DNA of 9,177 nucleotides. Source: SZUA-451 sp034721895. GTDB lineage: Bacteria > Campylobacterota > Campylobacteria > Campylobacterales > Sulfurovaceae. The stretch spans positions 1-9,177 of the forward strand of contig JAYEND010000033.1 of assembly GCA_034721895.1 (NCBI GenBank). Direction: 5' to 3'. Below, piece by piece: positions 1-6,012 of the stretch (position 1 is the first letter of the stretch; each line of letters begins with the position of its first letter). The notes under the pieces were generated by a model, which saw only the letters and a list, made by a program, of their open reading frames with translations, searched no databases and was not told the origin of the DNA. The position numbers were made by a program, and so were the translations under genes.

Positions 1-124
1 TTCCTAATGCAGCTTTTTCACCATTTTGTCCGTGGCATCCAGCACATTTAGCATATGCAGCAGCACCGTCAGCCATCAAAAGTGTAGAACCTGCAAATAA
101 CATTGCGATTGCGATTTTTTTCAT
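1..124 (-). CDS. Monoheme class I cytochrome c (5' part, cut by window edge)
   Basis: Only the first 41 codons are present; the gene continues past the left edge. The protein begins with a signal peptide (MKKIAIAMLFAGSTLLMA, cleavage likely before D-G-A), so it is periplasmic. A C-A-G-C-H motif at about residues 27-31 is the covalent heme c site, followed by G-Q-N-G-E-K as in small c553-type electron carriers. The ATG at 124 has AGGAGA seven bases upstream, which fixes the start. The stop of the neighbouring cysteine protein lies only 44 bases upstream, with AT-rich sequence between, so read-through from that gene is possible. Family assignment is firm; the partner in electron transfer cannot be told from this fragment. 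Confidence 0.85.
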   Translation of the reverse strand, partial: MKKIAIAMLFAGSTLLMADGAAAYAKCAGCHGQNGEKAALG

Positions 125-168
125 TGTTTCTCCTTTAAATTTAAATCAAATTAACGTATCTGGGATAC

Positions 169-489
169 TTAGCAGCTTGGAACATTCCCTGAATCACTCG
201 CATACTCATAAGCGAAGTCATAAAGGTCATTTGACCACTTGTCTTTGTAGCCTTTTCCCATTTTAGGACAGATCTTCTTTACTTCATCACCGAATTTACC
301 GGCTTCTTTGATCTCTTCCCACTGATCTTGTGTATGTTTTGCAGCAAACTTTGCACCTGTAACACCACAGGCACCCTTCAGTTTCTTGGAATAAAGCTTC
401 TGGCCTTTCGCAACATCCGCAGATGCAGTCGTACCCAACATTGCAACCGCAAAGAGAGCAGCTACAGCCAATTTTGTAAATTTAGTCAT
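169..489 (-). CDS. Exported small cysteine protein, duplicate 2 (VPSC-ending family, no CXXCH)
   Basis: The protein is 106 aa from the ATG at 489. That ATG has AAAGGA 5-6 bases upstream; an in-frame ATG 29 codons further up lies in the promoter repeats and adds a stretch unlike a signal peptide. Residues 1-24 are a signal peptide ending T-A-S-A, so the mature 82-aa protein starts D-V-A-K-G-Q-K-L-Y, like the opening of small cytochromes c. The place where C-X-X-C-H would be expected holds only G-A-C-G. Other landmarks are A-K-H-T-Q-D-Q-W-E-E-I, K-K-I-C-P and a C-terminal G-N-V-P-S-C, giving three cysteines. I recall similar V-P-S-C-ending proteins in sulfur-oxidising Campylobacterota, often labelled cytochrome c, but no function is known to me. 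It is a diverged copy of the gene at 631-954 and has its own promoter region. Confidence 0.8.
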   Translation of the reverse strand: MTKFTKLAVAALFAVAMLGTTASADVAKGQKLYSKKLKGACGVTGAKFAAKHTQDQWEEIKEAGKFGDEVKKICPKMGKGYKDKWSNDLYDFAYEYASDSGNVPSC

Positions 490-570
490 ATTAATCCTTT
501 GTAATAAATTTAGGGATACCCCAATTACAAGTGAAGAATAGTGAAGAATTGTGAAGTGATTGTGAAGTGA
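490..570 (-). promoter_or_regulatory. Promoter region with four phased CTTCAC direct repeats
   Basis: On the minus strand CTTCAC occurs four times; its complement GTGAAG starts at 531, 541, 551 and 562, a spacing of 10, 10 and 11 bp. The two distal copies are exact 11-bp tandem units (549-559 and 560-570). The two proximal copies are near-exact 10-bp units. A possible -10 box, TGTAAT (524-529), follows directly, so the repeats cover the -35 position. Helically phased direct repeats of this kind are typical of OmpR/PhoB-family response-regulator sites, and such a regulator is encoded at 2494-3171. The link between the two is inference. Confidence 0.55.
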
Positions 571-573
571 TTG

Positions 574-601
574 CAAAAATGAAGCAAAGCAACTCTGCTT
601 C
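574..601 (-). terminator. Intrinsic terminator after the cysteine protein at 631-954
   Basis: Read on the minus strand, GAAGCAGAG (601-593), loop TTG and CTTTGCTTC (589-581) form a 9-bp stem with one G-U pair and a 3-nt loop. ATTTTT follows at once. The hairpin starts 29 bases after the stop of duplicate 1 and separates it from the promoter of duplicate 2, so the two copies are probably transcribed separately. Confidence 0.7.
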
Positions 602-630
602 CTGCAATCATAACTGTTTAGGGATGCCTA

Positions 631-954
631 TCAGCAGCTTGGAACGTGAGAACTTCCTTTGCCATATTCGTGGACAAAATCATAGACATGAGGCCACCAT
701 GAACTTTTGATCTTGTCCAATTTTAATCTGGGGCAGATCTTTTTCGCTTCTTCAGGAAATTTCCCATCACTATAGATCTCTTCCCACTCAGCCTGTGTAT
801 GATATCGGGCAAAACGCACACCCGAAAACCTGCATGATTTTCTAAATTTCTTTTTGAATATTTTCTGTCCTGTAGCAATATCTGCGCTGACTGGGACAGT
901 CGCACCTACCATGCCAAATGCTGCCAAAGCTGTAATTAGAATTATTTTTTTCAT
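631..954 (-). CDS. Exported small cysteine protein, duplicate 1 (VPSC-ending family, no CXXCH)
   Basis: The protein is 107 aa from the ATG at 954, which is preceded by AGGAGAAGAG; an in-frame ATG ten codons upstream would place the ribosome site inside the protein and spoil the signal peptide. Residues 1-23 or so are a signal peptide ending V-S-A. The mature part (D-I-A-T-G-Q-K-I-F...) aligns with the product of 169-489 over its full length with one small gap, a little under half of positions identical by eye. Shared landmarks are the single Cys near mature residue 17 (K-S-C-R), H-T-Q-x-x-W-E-E-I, K-K-I-C-P and V-P-S-C at the end. It is much more basic than its partner around the first Cys (K-K-K-F-R-K-S-C-R). 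It has no heme-c motif. Function is unknown; a thiol or metal-binding periplasmic role is inferred from the cysteines only. Confidence 0.8.
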   Translation of the reverse strand: MKKIILITALAAFGMVGATVPVSADIATGQKIFKKKFRKSCRFSGVRFARYHTQAEWEEIYSDGKFPEEAKKICPRLKLDKIKSSWWPHVYDFVHEYGKGSSHVPSC

Positions 955-972
955 CTCTTCTCCTTTCTCCTG

Positions 973-1019
973 AACAGTTATCACTGTTAATAATTTATTA
1001 TTATTGTTTAAACATTATA
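973..1019 (-). promoter_or_regulatory. Promoter and operator-like inverted repeat upstream of the cysteine protein at 631-954
   Basis: A TATAAT -10 box lies on the minus strand at 1014-1019. Between it and the ribosome site is a perfect inverted repeat AACAGT-N4-ACTGTT (973-988), in the likely 5' untranslated region. It could be a repressor site or a short RNA hairpin. The -35 would fall in the 3' end of the cytochrome gene at 1027-1359, and no convincing hexamer is visible there. Confidence 0.45.
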
Positions 1020-1026
1020 ATACAAT

Positions 1027-1359
1027 CTACTTTAGCTTACCTATAACCCTGTATTGTTCCCAATAAATATCGATTGCTTCCTCTAACTCTTTATCACTGA
1101 TCCTCAATGGCTCTTTAACCTCAAAGTTTTGCAGAAAAAGATCTGACATCACCGAAGTATCTTTACGGGGAAATCGCATAAAATGCACCAAAGCCGCCTT
1201 GGTATTCTTCTCTCCGCTGTAAACCTGAAGATAGTTCATAAACATCCTCTGCAAAGTCGTAGGGAGAGTCTCGTGGCACTGAACACAATGACGCTCAAAG
1301 GCATTTTCCCCAAAGAGCATCAAGGTCAATCCGACTATCACTGCCAGCTTTCTTACCAT
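1027..1359 (-). CDS. Small periplasmic monoheme cytochrome c, coupled to sensor kinase
   Basis: The protein is 110 aa. A short hydrophobic leader (residues 4-16) is followed almost at once by C-V-Q-C-H (25-29), a covalent heme c site, so it is exported and either released or anchored by the uncleaved leader. The remaining 80 residues are helical and charged; Met61 or Met71 could be the sixth heme ligand. It is not a recognised standard carrier such as c553. Its ATG overlaps the stop of the upstream histidine kinase by 7 nt (ATGGTAA), with no strong ribosome site of its own, so translation is probably coupled to the kinase. That makes a functional tie plausible: heme-based sensing input, or an electron carrier controlled with the two-component system. 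Heme binding is well supported; the role is inferred. Confidence 0.8.
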   Translation of the reverse strand: MVRKLAVIVGLTLMLFGENAFERHCVQCHETLPTTLQRMFMNYLQVYSGEKNTKAALVHFMRFPRKDTSVMSDLFLQNFEVKEPLRISDKELEEAIDIYWEQYRVIGKLK

Positions 1360-2540
1360 GTCAGCACCATCTTCGTCCCTTTCCCTATCTGAGAAATGAC
1401 TTCAATCTTCATATTATATTCATCTACAATCTTTTTCACGATACTCAACCCCACACCAAATCCCCCTTCACTGCTGTTGAATCGCATATACCGGTCAAAG
1501 ATAAACGGAATTTTTTCCTCTTCGATCCCTATTCCGCTGTCTTCGATCATCAGCACCCCTTTTTTTAGTATAATCCTTATTTTTCCGCCTCTCTTATTAT
1601 ATTTGATCGCATTGGAAATGAGATTGTCTACGATACGAATGAATTTCTTCCTGTCCATCAGAAAGTACTCATCTTCCAAATCGAACCAAAAAGTTATTTG
1701 CTTTGATTTTGACAAAATCCTAAAGTATTCAGTACGCTCCTCAATAATTTGCTTAAGATCCAGAACCTCATCATAATTGCTTCTTTCATGCTCAAGTGTC
1801 AGATAGGTTAAATCCTCATAGAGTGTTGAAACCGTCTTGGCAGCGATAGTGATCCGCTCAAGTTTTTTCCTGTTCTTCTCCACCATCACCTCCTTGTCCA
1901 TCATTTCGATATTGGCAAGGATGGCACTGAGCGGTGTATTGAGCTCATGGGTTGTATCTTTGATAAATCGGTCAAGCAGCATGATCGAGTCACGCATAGG
2001 CTTCACAAAGAGTTTGGCCAAGATTAAACTAAAAAGCGTTAGGAGCAGGAAAGCAGATACTCCGAACATTGCAATTTTCCTAAGTGTCTCATGGTACCAG
2101 ACCTGATCATCATCCACCTCGATAATCAAATATTTCGTCCCAAGATAATGATCATCCAGGATTTTGACGAAATGAATCTTCTCTTCCGTTCGATAGATCT
2201 CTTTATCAAACCTGACCCTCTCATCATCCAGAAGGGAGAAGATCTGAACCTCTTCAAGGTCATAAATGGCACTTTTGAAACGATGGTCCCGAGGATAGGT
2301 GCGTCTGTCATCAAAATAGTGATGCAGTATTTTGAGACGTTTTATCTGCTCATAGGAGTAGTTGGAAAGGGCCGTACGCTGGTTGGAAAACATCAGCTTT
2401 TCCTGGCTCTGATAGTAAAATACCGAAAGAAGTGACAATACCAGAACAACCAGAAGGAGGAAGAGGGCCAAAAATCGTAAAAGTGTCTTTCTTTCACTCT
2501 TCAGTAATGAATTTGTATCCCTGTTTCTTGATACTAACAA
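1353..2540 (-). CDS. Membrane sensor histidine kinase, partner of the adjacent OmpR-type regulator
   Basis: The protein is 395 aa. Membrane segments at about 21-43 and 157-178 enclose a periplasmic sensor region of about 113 residues. The dimerisation/phospho-acceptor box is T-T-H-E-L-N-T-P-L (His198). The ATPase part has the N box (D-N-L-I-S-N-A-I-K-Y-N-K, from 305), the G1 box (E-D-S-G-I-G-I, 333-339), an F box (I-F-D-R-Y, 347-351) and the G2 box (G-G-F-G-V-G-L-S, 359-366), so it looks active. No HAMP or PAS domain is evident. No ATG is available before the first membrane segment; the best start is a TTG at 2540 with AAGGA five bases upstream, which makes the gene overlap the response regulator by 47 nt. 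The 3' end overlaps the cytochrome gene. The signal is unknown; thioredoxin and cytochrome neighbours hint at redox. Confidence 0.92.
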   Translation of the reverse strand: MLVSRNRDTNSLLKSERKTLLRFLALFLLLVVLVLSLLSVFYYQSQEKLMFSNQRTALSNYSYEQIKRLKILHHYFDDRRTYPRDHRFKSAIYDLEEVQIFSLLDDERVRFDKEIYRTEEKIHFVKILDDHYLGTKYLIIEVDDDQVWYHETLRKIAMFGVSAFLLLTLFSLILAKLFVKPMRDSIMLLDRFIKDTTHELNTPLSAILANIEMMDKEVMVEKNRKKLERITIAAKTVSTLYEDLTYLTLEHERSNYDEVLDLKQIIEERTEYFRILSKSKQITFWFDLEDEYFLMDRKKFIRIVDNLISNAIKYNKRGGKIRIILKKGVLMIEDSGIGIEEEKIPFIFDRYMRFNSSEGGFGVGLSIVKKIVDEYNMKIEVISQIGKGTKMVLTW

Positions 2541-3171
2541 TTTTATCCTTGCCTATGATTTTACGAAGATTCTTGATATAGGTACGCAGCGCCGTGTCAC
2601 TTGGTTCCTCGTCAAAATCCCAGAGATGAGCATAAATACGTTCATGAGATAAAATTTCATGAGGAGATTTTATAAAGAGTTTCATCAATTTTGACTCCTT
2701 GTTCCCAAGAATAACGGGCTTGTCGTTAATCACCAAGGTATTGGCTTGGATATCATATTTTATAATATTATCAATCCTGACATACTCCTTCTGTTCATGA
2801 TAAAAACTGCGTTTCAAGAGCGTTTCTATCCTGATCATAAGTTCCTTGAGAATAAAGGGCTTGCGTATATAGTCATCGCATCCGCTCTCAAATCCCTTTT
2901 CAAGGTCTTCGACACTGTTGAGTGAAGTGATATATATCGCCGGTGCGACAACCCCGTTCTCTCTTGCGCCTTGCAGGACTTCAAAACCGTCAATTCCAGG
3001 GGTATTGACATCCAGAAGCAAAAGATCGAACTTACTTTCGTATATCCTCTCCTCCGCTTCATAACCATCATAGGTACTCTCTACTTCGTACCCCTCTTCT
3101 TCCAGGAATTCCGTCACTGTCTCATTGAGGTTGGCATCATCTTCAAGCAGCAGAATTTTTGCTTTTGGCAT
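2494..3171 (-). CDS. OmpR/PhoB-family response regulator
   Basis: The protein is 225 aa with a receiver domain (about 3-118) and a C-terminal winged-helix DNA-binding domain (about 125-225). Receiver landmarks are the acidic pair Asp11/Asp12, the phosphorylation site Asp54 (L-L-L-L-D-V), the switch Thr82 and Lys104 in R-K-P-F. The effector end has the usual D-T-A-L-R-T-Y-I-K-N-L-R-K-I recognition-helix region and a final G-Y-K-F wing. Its ATG has GGG a few bases upstream. It starts 18 nt after the stop of trxC and overlaps the kinase gene, so the three are very likely one transcript. Regulators of this class bind direct repeats with 10-11 bp spacing; such repeats occur at 531-570 and at 8990-9007. 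Targets are inferred, not shown. Confidence 0.93.
   Translation of the reverse strand: MPKAKILLLEDDANLNETVTEFLEEEGYEVESTYDGYEAEERIYESKFDLLLLDVNTPGIDGFEVLQGARENGVVAPAIYITSLNSVEDLEKGFESGCDDYIRKPFILKELMIRIETLLKRSFYHEQKEYVRIDNIIKYDIQANTLVINDKPVILGNKESKLMKLFIKSPHEILSHERIYAHLWDFDEEPSDTALRTYIKNLRKIIGKDKIVSIKKQGYKFITEE
2546..2550 (-). promoter_or_regulatory. Ribosome binding site supporting the TTG start of the sensor kinase
   Basis: AAGGA on the minus strand sits five bases before a TTG at 2538-2540. It lies inside the end of the response-regulator gene. No ATG or GTG in the kinase frame comes early enough to keep the first membrane segment, so this site decides the start. Confidence 0.55.
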
Positions 3172-3189
3172 TTACACCCTTATCACTTA

Positions 3190-3621
3190 TTAATTACTGT
3201 ACTGGCTGACCCAGTTTTGGATTCTCTGTACACTGAGCGCCCCGCTGACACGATCAACTTCCTTTCCGTTTTTGAAGATAACCATCGTCGGAATACTCTG
3301 AATACCATACTGACCTCCAAGCTGCTGATTCTCTTCTGAATTGACCTTGATGAATTGTGCTTTCAACGGCATCGACAGAGCTGCTTCCTCAAAAGCCGGA
3401 GCCATCATGCGGCATGGCCCGCACCAAGGCGCCCAAAAGTCAACAACAACCGGCAGATCACTATTGGCTAAAAACTGTTGAAAACTATTGCTATCAACTG
3501 ATACCGGCTTGCTATCCAAAAGAGATTTTTTGCAGGCGCCGCAATCTGCCTTCGTATAACTCTCTTTCTTTGGGATACGATTGACTTTTAAACAGTGTGG
3601 ACAAACGACATTAATACTCAT
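3190..3621 (-). CDS. trxC: Thioredoxin 2 with N-terminal zinc ribbon
   Basis: The protein is 143 aa, the usual length for thioredoxin 2. An N-terminal zinc site is formed by C-P-H-C (7-10) and C-G-A-C (27-30). The thioredoxin fold follows with the active site W-C-G-P-C (66-70) and the cis-proline loop S-I-P-T (Pro111). It is a cytosolic disulfide reductase, and trxC in other bacteria is often induced by oxidative stress. The ATG at 3621 has AAGGAG seven bases upstream. It is the first gene of the run trxC, response regulator, kinase, cytochrome. That placement suggests the two-component system is expressed together with thiol-repair capacity. Family assignment is very secure. Confidence 0.95.
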   Translation of the reverse strand: MSINVVCPHCLKVNRIPKKESYTKADCGACKKSLLDSKPVSVDSNSFQQFLANSDLPVVVDFWAPWCGPCRMMAPAFEEAALSMPLKAQFIKVNSEENQQLGGQYGIQSIPTMVIFKNGKEVDRVSGALSVQRIQNWVSQYSN

Positions 3622-3645
3622 TAAAGAACTCCTTTTTTGGTAGTG

Positions 3646-3653
3646 ATTATAGC
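3646..3653 (-). promoter_or_regulatory. Extended -10 promoter of the trxC operon
   Basis: On the minus strand TGCTATAAT reads from just beyond 3651 down to 3646: a perfect TATAAT (3646-3651) with a TG one base further upstream. It lies in the 42-base gap between the amidohydrolase stop and the trxC start. An extended -10 fits the lack of a -35 box. Confidence 0.55.
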
Positions 3654-3663
3654 AAAAAATTGA

Positions 3664-4578
3664 TTATTGCAGCATCTCTTGCAGCGTCACCTTGACATTC
3701 TCTCCCAAGGCAGCCACATCATAGCCGCCCTCCAGCAGAAACACAGCAGGAATATCAGCCTGATCCAAAATGATCCGAACTATTTTGCGTATCCCCTCTG
3801 TCGTCACATCCAGCATGGCAAGGGGATCACTCTCATGCAGATCATAACCGGCAGAGATCAGCAGGATATCGGGTTTGAAAAAGGCAAAAGCTTTGGGAAG
3901 CTCCTCTTCATAGATCTCTAACAGTTCCCTGTCGCTGCTGTTGGGCATCATCAAATGGTTGGAAGTATACCCCTCACCTTTCCCTGCGCCGATATCTTTT
4001 TCCGCTCCAGTGCCTGGATAGGCAAAAGCCTGATGCGAACTGAAGTAAAAGACACTGTCATCCTCCCAGAAAGTATCCTGCGTGCCATTACCGTGATGGA
4101 CATCAAAGTCCACGATCATTACCCGTTCGTATCCCTGGGACTGTGCATAACGTGCTGTAATCGCAATGTTATTGAAGAGGCAGAATCCCATAGCATCGGT
4201 CGGTGTCGCATGATGACCCGGAGGCCTAACAGCACAGAAGGCACGCTCAAACTCTCCTGCCTTGATCCCATCAACCGCTACAATCCCTGCACCTACGGCT
4301 ACAAGAGCTGCCTGATAGGAGTCTCTGCTGCAAATAGTGTCCGGATCTAATGCTATTTCAGCCTCGCTTGCTTCTTGGACATTGTCAATATGTTCCTGAG
4401 GATGTACCAGTCTCAGTATTGATTCTGAAACAGCAATTGGAGATATTCGGACAAGGACTTCCTCCAATGGCACTATTGCCGATTCAATTGCCTTCAAGCG
4501 TGCAGCCGATTCCGGATGAGAAGGACCGGTATCATGCTTTAAATAGATTGGATCATTGATATAGGCTACCTTTTTCAT
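3664..4578 (-). CDS. Histone-deacetylase-like zinc amidohydrolase
   Basis: The protein is 304 aa, the full length of bacterial class II HDAC-like enzymes (acetylpolyamine amidohydrolase / AcuC superfamily). These enzymes remove acyl groups from amines using one zinc ion. All key residues are present: tandem histidines in R-P-P-G-H-H-A (His122/His123), G-F-C-L-F-N-N (131-137), the charge-relay and zinc ligands in D-F-D-V-H-H-G-N-G-T (Asp157, Asp159, His161), the third zinc ligand Asp246 in S-A-G-Y-D, and the transition-state Tyr286 in L-E-G-G-Y. The N-terminal H-P-E-S-A-A-R-L motif is also typical. No signal peptide, so cytosolic. AGGAG precedes the ATG and a TATAAT lies at 4606-4611. Substrate cannot be told; acetylated proteins or polyamines are both possible. 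Confidence 0.93.
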   Translation of the reverse strand: MKKVAYINDPIYLKHDTGPSHPESAARLKAIESAIVPLEEVLVRISPIAVSESILRLVHPQEHIDNVQEASEAEIALDPDTICSRDSYQAALVAVGAGIVAVDGIKAGEFERAFCAVRPPGHHATPTDAMGFCLFNNIAITARYAQSQGYERVMIVDFDVHHGNGTQDTFWEDDSVFYFSSHQAFAYPGTGAEKDIGAGKGEGYTSNHLMMPNSSDRELLEIYEEELPKAFAFFKPDILLISAGYDLHESDPLAMLDVTTEGIRKIVRIILDQADIPAVFLLEGGYDVAALGENVKVTLQEMLQ

Positions 4579-4605
4579 TTATATTCTCCTACTCTTTTCT
4601 TTTTT

Positions 4606-4656
4606 ATTATATCACATCGATAAGCCAATCTTTCGCAAAATACACTATGATATAAA
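4606..4656. promoter_or_regulatory. Divergent promoters for the amidohydrolase and msrA
   Basis: The 98-base gap between the two divergent genes has a TATAAT on the minus strand (4606-4611) serving the amidohydrolase. On the plus strand TATGAT (4646-4651), overlapped by TATAAA (4651-4656), serves msrA. No consensus -35 boxes are seen for either. No shared operator could be recognised between them. Confidence 0.5.
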
Positions 4657-4665
4657 AAATCATGC

Positions 4666-4670
4666 AAGGA
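4666..4670 (+). promoter_or_regulatory. Ribosome binding site deciding the msrA start
   Basis: AAGGA is six bases before the ATG at 4677. The upstream in-frame ATG at 4662 overlaps the region just before this site and has no ribosome site of its own, so the start at 4677 is preferred. Confidence 0.7.
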
Positions 4671-4676
4671 TTCAAT

Positions 4677-5207
4677 ATGGCAAAACAGGAAATAATACTC
4701 GGCGGCGGATGCTTCTGGTGTCTCGAAGCAGTGTATGAACTATTGGATGGTGTGGAAGATGTGGTCAGCGGCTATGCAAACGGGCAAACTGAAAATCCGG
4801 ACTATCGTTCGGTCTGCAGCGGTGAAACCGGTCATGCCGAAGTGATCAAAATAACCTACAATGACAAAGTGATCACCACGGATGATCTTCTGGAAATTTT
4901 CTTTGATATCCATGATCCGACGACACTTAACAGACAGGGAGCGGATGTCGGGACACAATACCGTTCCGTCATCCTCTATGAGAGCGAGGATGTCAAAGAG
5001 AAGGCTTTCAAGGCCAGAGATGAGGCACAAATGAAATACGATGCTCCCATCATGACCATCATCGAACCGCTTAATAAATTCTACCTCGCTGAATCTTACC
5101 ACCAGGATTACTACAGACAAAATATGATGCAGGGCTACTGCATGGCAGTTATTAGTCCCAAAGTACTTAAGTTAAGGGAGAAGTTTGGCGAGAAGGTCAA
5201 ATCTTAG
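4677..5207 (+). CDS. msrA: Peptide methionine (S)-S-oxide reductase MsrA
   Basis: The protein is 176 aa from the ATG at 4677. It reduces the S epimer of methionine sulfoxide in proteins or as free amino acid, with thioredoxin as the usual electron donor. The catalytic motif G-G-G-C-F-W-C-L-E is at 9-17 with Cys12 the nucleophile. Further landmarks are G-Y-A-N-G, G-H-A-E-V, the F-F-D-I-H-D-P-T-T-L-N-R-Q-G-A-D-V-G-T-Q-Y-R-S block, F-x-x-A-E-S-Y-H-Q-D-Y and Y-C-M-A-V near the C-terminus. There is no signal peptide, so it is cytosolic. No MsrB domain is fused. It is encoded next to trxC-linked redox genes and an exported rhodanese, which fits an oxidative-damage repair neighbourhood. Confidence 0.96.
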   Translation: MAKQEIILGGGCFWCLEAVYELLDGVEDVVSGYANGQTENPDYRSVCSGETGHAEVIKITYNDKVITTDDLLEIFFDIHDPTTLNRQGADVGTQYRSVILYESEDVKEKAFKARDEAQMKYDAPIMTIIEPLNKFYLAESYHQDYYRQNMMQGYCMAVISPKVLKLREKFGEKVKS

Positions 5208-5266
5208 ATATTAAGCCACTATTCAAATAGTTTTACTATTTTACTTTAGGTTTATATTATCTTTAT

Positions 5267-5272
5267 TATAAT
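5267..5272 (+). promoter_or_regulatory. -10 box for the exported rhodanese
   Basis: A perfect TATAAT lies 25 bases before the ATG at 5298, in an AT-rich gap of 90 bases after msrA. No -35 hexamer is evident. This suggests the rhodanese can be transcribed apart from msrA. Confidence 0.5.
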
Positions 5273-5297
5273 GCTGAAATATTATTGAAGGATTTCT

Positions 5298-5711
5298 ATG
5301 AAAAAATTATTTCTTGTTGCTCTATTAACATTTTCAACTTTTACATCACTGCAGGCCAAAGAATACAAAGATGACTGTGTAGTCGAGTCAAAAACTGTTG
5401 CCAAAGATGCTATCATCATCGACGTAAGAACCAAAAAAGAATTCACACTCGGACACCCTAAAGGTGCTATCAATATCCCATACTTCTTCGACAGAGATGG
5501 TGAACGTGTCCTTAACGCCCATTTTATCGAAGAGGTGAATAGGCTCACAGATGATGATTATGAAAAACCTCTCATCATCATCTGCCGTATCGGTATCCGC
5601 TCCGTCAAAGCAGCCGTTGCTCTTGCTGATGAGGGATATGAAGATTTGACCAACATCCAGCAGGGCTTTGTAAGGGGCTGGAAAAAAGCCGGTCTGCCAA
5701 TCGAAAAATAA
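5298..5711 (+). CDS. Exported single-domain rhodanese (sulfurtransferase)
   Basis: The protein is 137 aa with a signal peptide (1-20, cleavage after L-Q-A), so it acts in the periplasm. The rhodanese fold is marked by I-I-D-V-R-T-K-K-E-F (40-49), G-H-P-K-G-A-I-N-I-P (52-61) and the active-site loop C-R-I-G-I-R-S (Cys96 to Ser102), a six-residue loop of the sulfurtransferase type. The C-terminal N-I-Q-Q-G-F-V-R-G-W-K-K-A-G-L-P matches the family. It would carry a persulfide on Cys96, for instance moving sulfane sulfur or detoxifying cyanide; an added Cys27 in the N-terminal extension could form a disulfide. AAGGA sits seven bases before the ATG. The physiological acceptor is unknown. Confidence 0.9.
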   Translation: MKKLFLVALLTFSTFTSLQAKEYKDDCVVESKTVAKDAIIIDVRTKKEFTLGHPKGAINIPYFFDRDGERVLNAHFIEEVNRLTDDDYEKPLIIICRIGIRSVKAAVALADEGYEDLTNIQQGFVRGWKKAGLPIEK

Positions 5712-5736
5712 CAAAAACTCTTAAGCCATTTTGCAC

Positions 5737-5742
5737 TATAAT
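5737..5742 (+). promoter_or_regulatory. -10 box of the tRNA-Pro gene
   Basis: TATAAT lies 17 bases before the first base of the tRNA, within the 48-base gap after the rhodanese stop. No clear -35 hexamer is seen at the matching distance. Confidence 0.55.
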
Positions 5743-5759
5743 TCCCTTCTCCCAAATGT

Positions 5760-5837
5760 CGGGGTGTAGCGCAGTCTGGCTAGCGCACTTCCTTGGGGTG
5801 GAAGAGGTCGCAGGTTCAAGTCCTGTCACTCCGACCA
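5760..5837 (+). tRNA. tRNA-Pro (anticodon GGG)
   Basis: The 78-nt cloverleaf includes an encoded CCA. The acceptor arms are CGGGGTG (5760-5766) and CACTCCG (5827-5833), pairing with one G-U, then A-CCA. The D arm has GCGC/GCGC, the anticodon stem is CTTCC/GGAAG with loop TTGGGGT, giving anticodon GGG, and the T arm is GCAGG-TTCAAGT-CCTGT with one G-U pair. A C at position 1 is typical of bacterial tRNA-Pro. It reads CCC and CCU codons. No direct copy of its 3' end was seen elsewhere in the window. Confidence 0.96.
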
Positions 5838-6012
5838 TTGAAAACCCCCTAATTACCACACTTTCAGAGATTCCCTTAGGGTAAATGATTGGAAAATCGA
5901 TCATTAACGAATGAATAACTACTTTTTGTACTACAATTTTATTTCAAAATGAAGATCTGCCCTTCAAGGGAAAACAGAAAACACTCAATGACCTGCATAG
6001 GATAATATTGTC

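Noticed and set aside
156..168. Perfect inverted repeat GTATC-TGG-GATAC just after the cysteine-protein stop
   Set aside because: Only five base pairs and no T run follows on the minus strand, so termination before the edge cytochrome is not supported.
1396..2435. Several long plus-strand open frames opposite the sensor kinase
   Set aside because: They lack ribosome sites and family motifs, are rich in Ser, Ile and Phe as antisense frames often are, and the minus-strand kinase is complete with all its boxes.
4662..4676. Upstream ATG giving MsrA five extra residues
   Set aside because: No ribosome site; AAGGA at 4666-4670 is placed for the ATG at 4677.
5218..5234. Hairpin ACTATT-CA-AATAGT followed by TTT after msrA
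   Set aside because: The stem is almost all A-T with a 2-nt loop, too weak to call a terminator.
5605..5904. Minus-strand frame containing V-G-V-T-G-L-E-P-A-T-S-S-T-P
   Set aside because: It is the antisense of tRNA-Pro and part of the rhodanese gene. The G-L-E-P-A-T phrase is a well-known false protein made by translating tRNA antisense.
5838..6012. Search for an attachment-site copy or small gene after the tRNA
   Set aside because: No repeat of the tRNA 3' end and no frame with a ribosome site was found; short inverted repeats such as CCCTTCAAGGG lack terminator or operator features.
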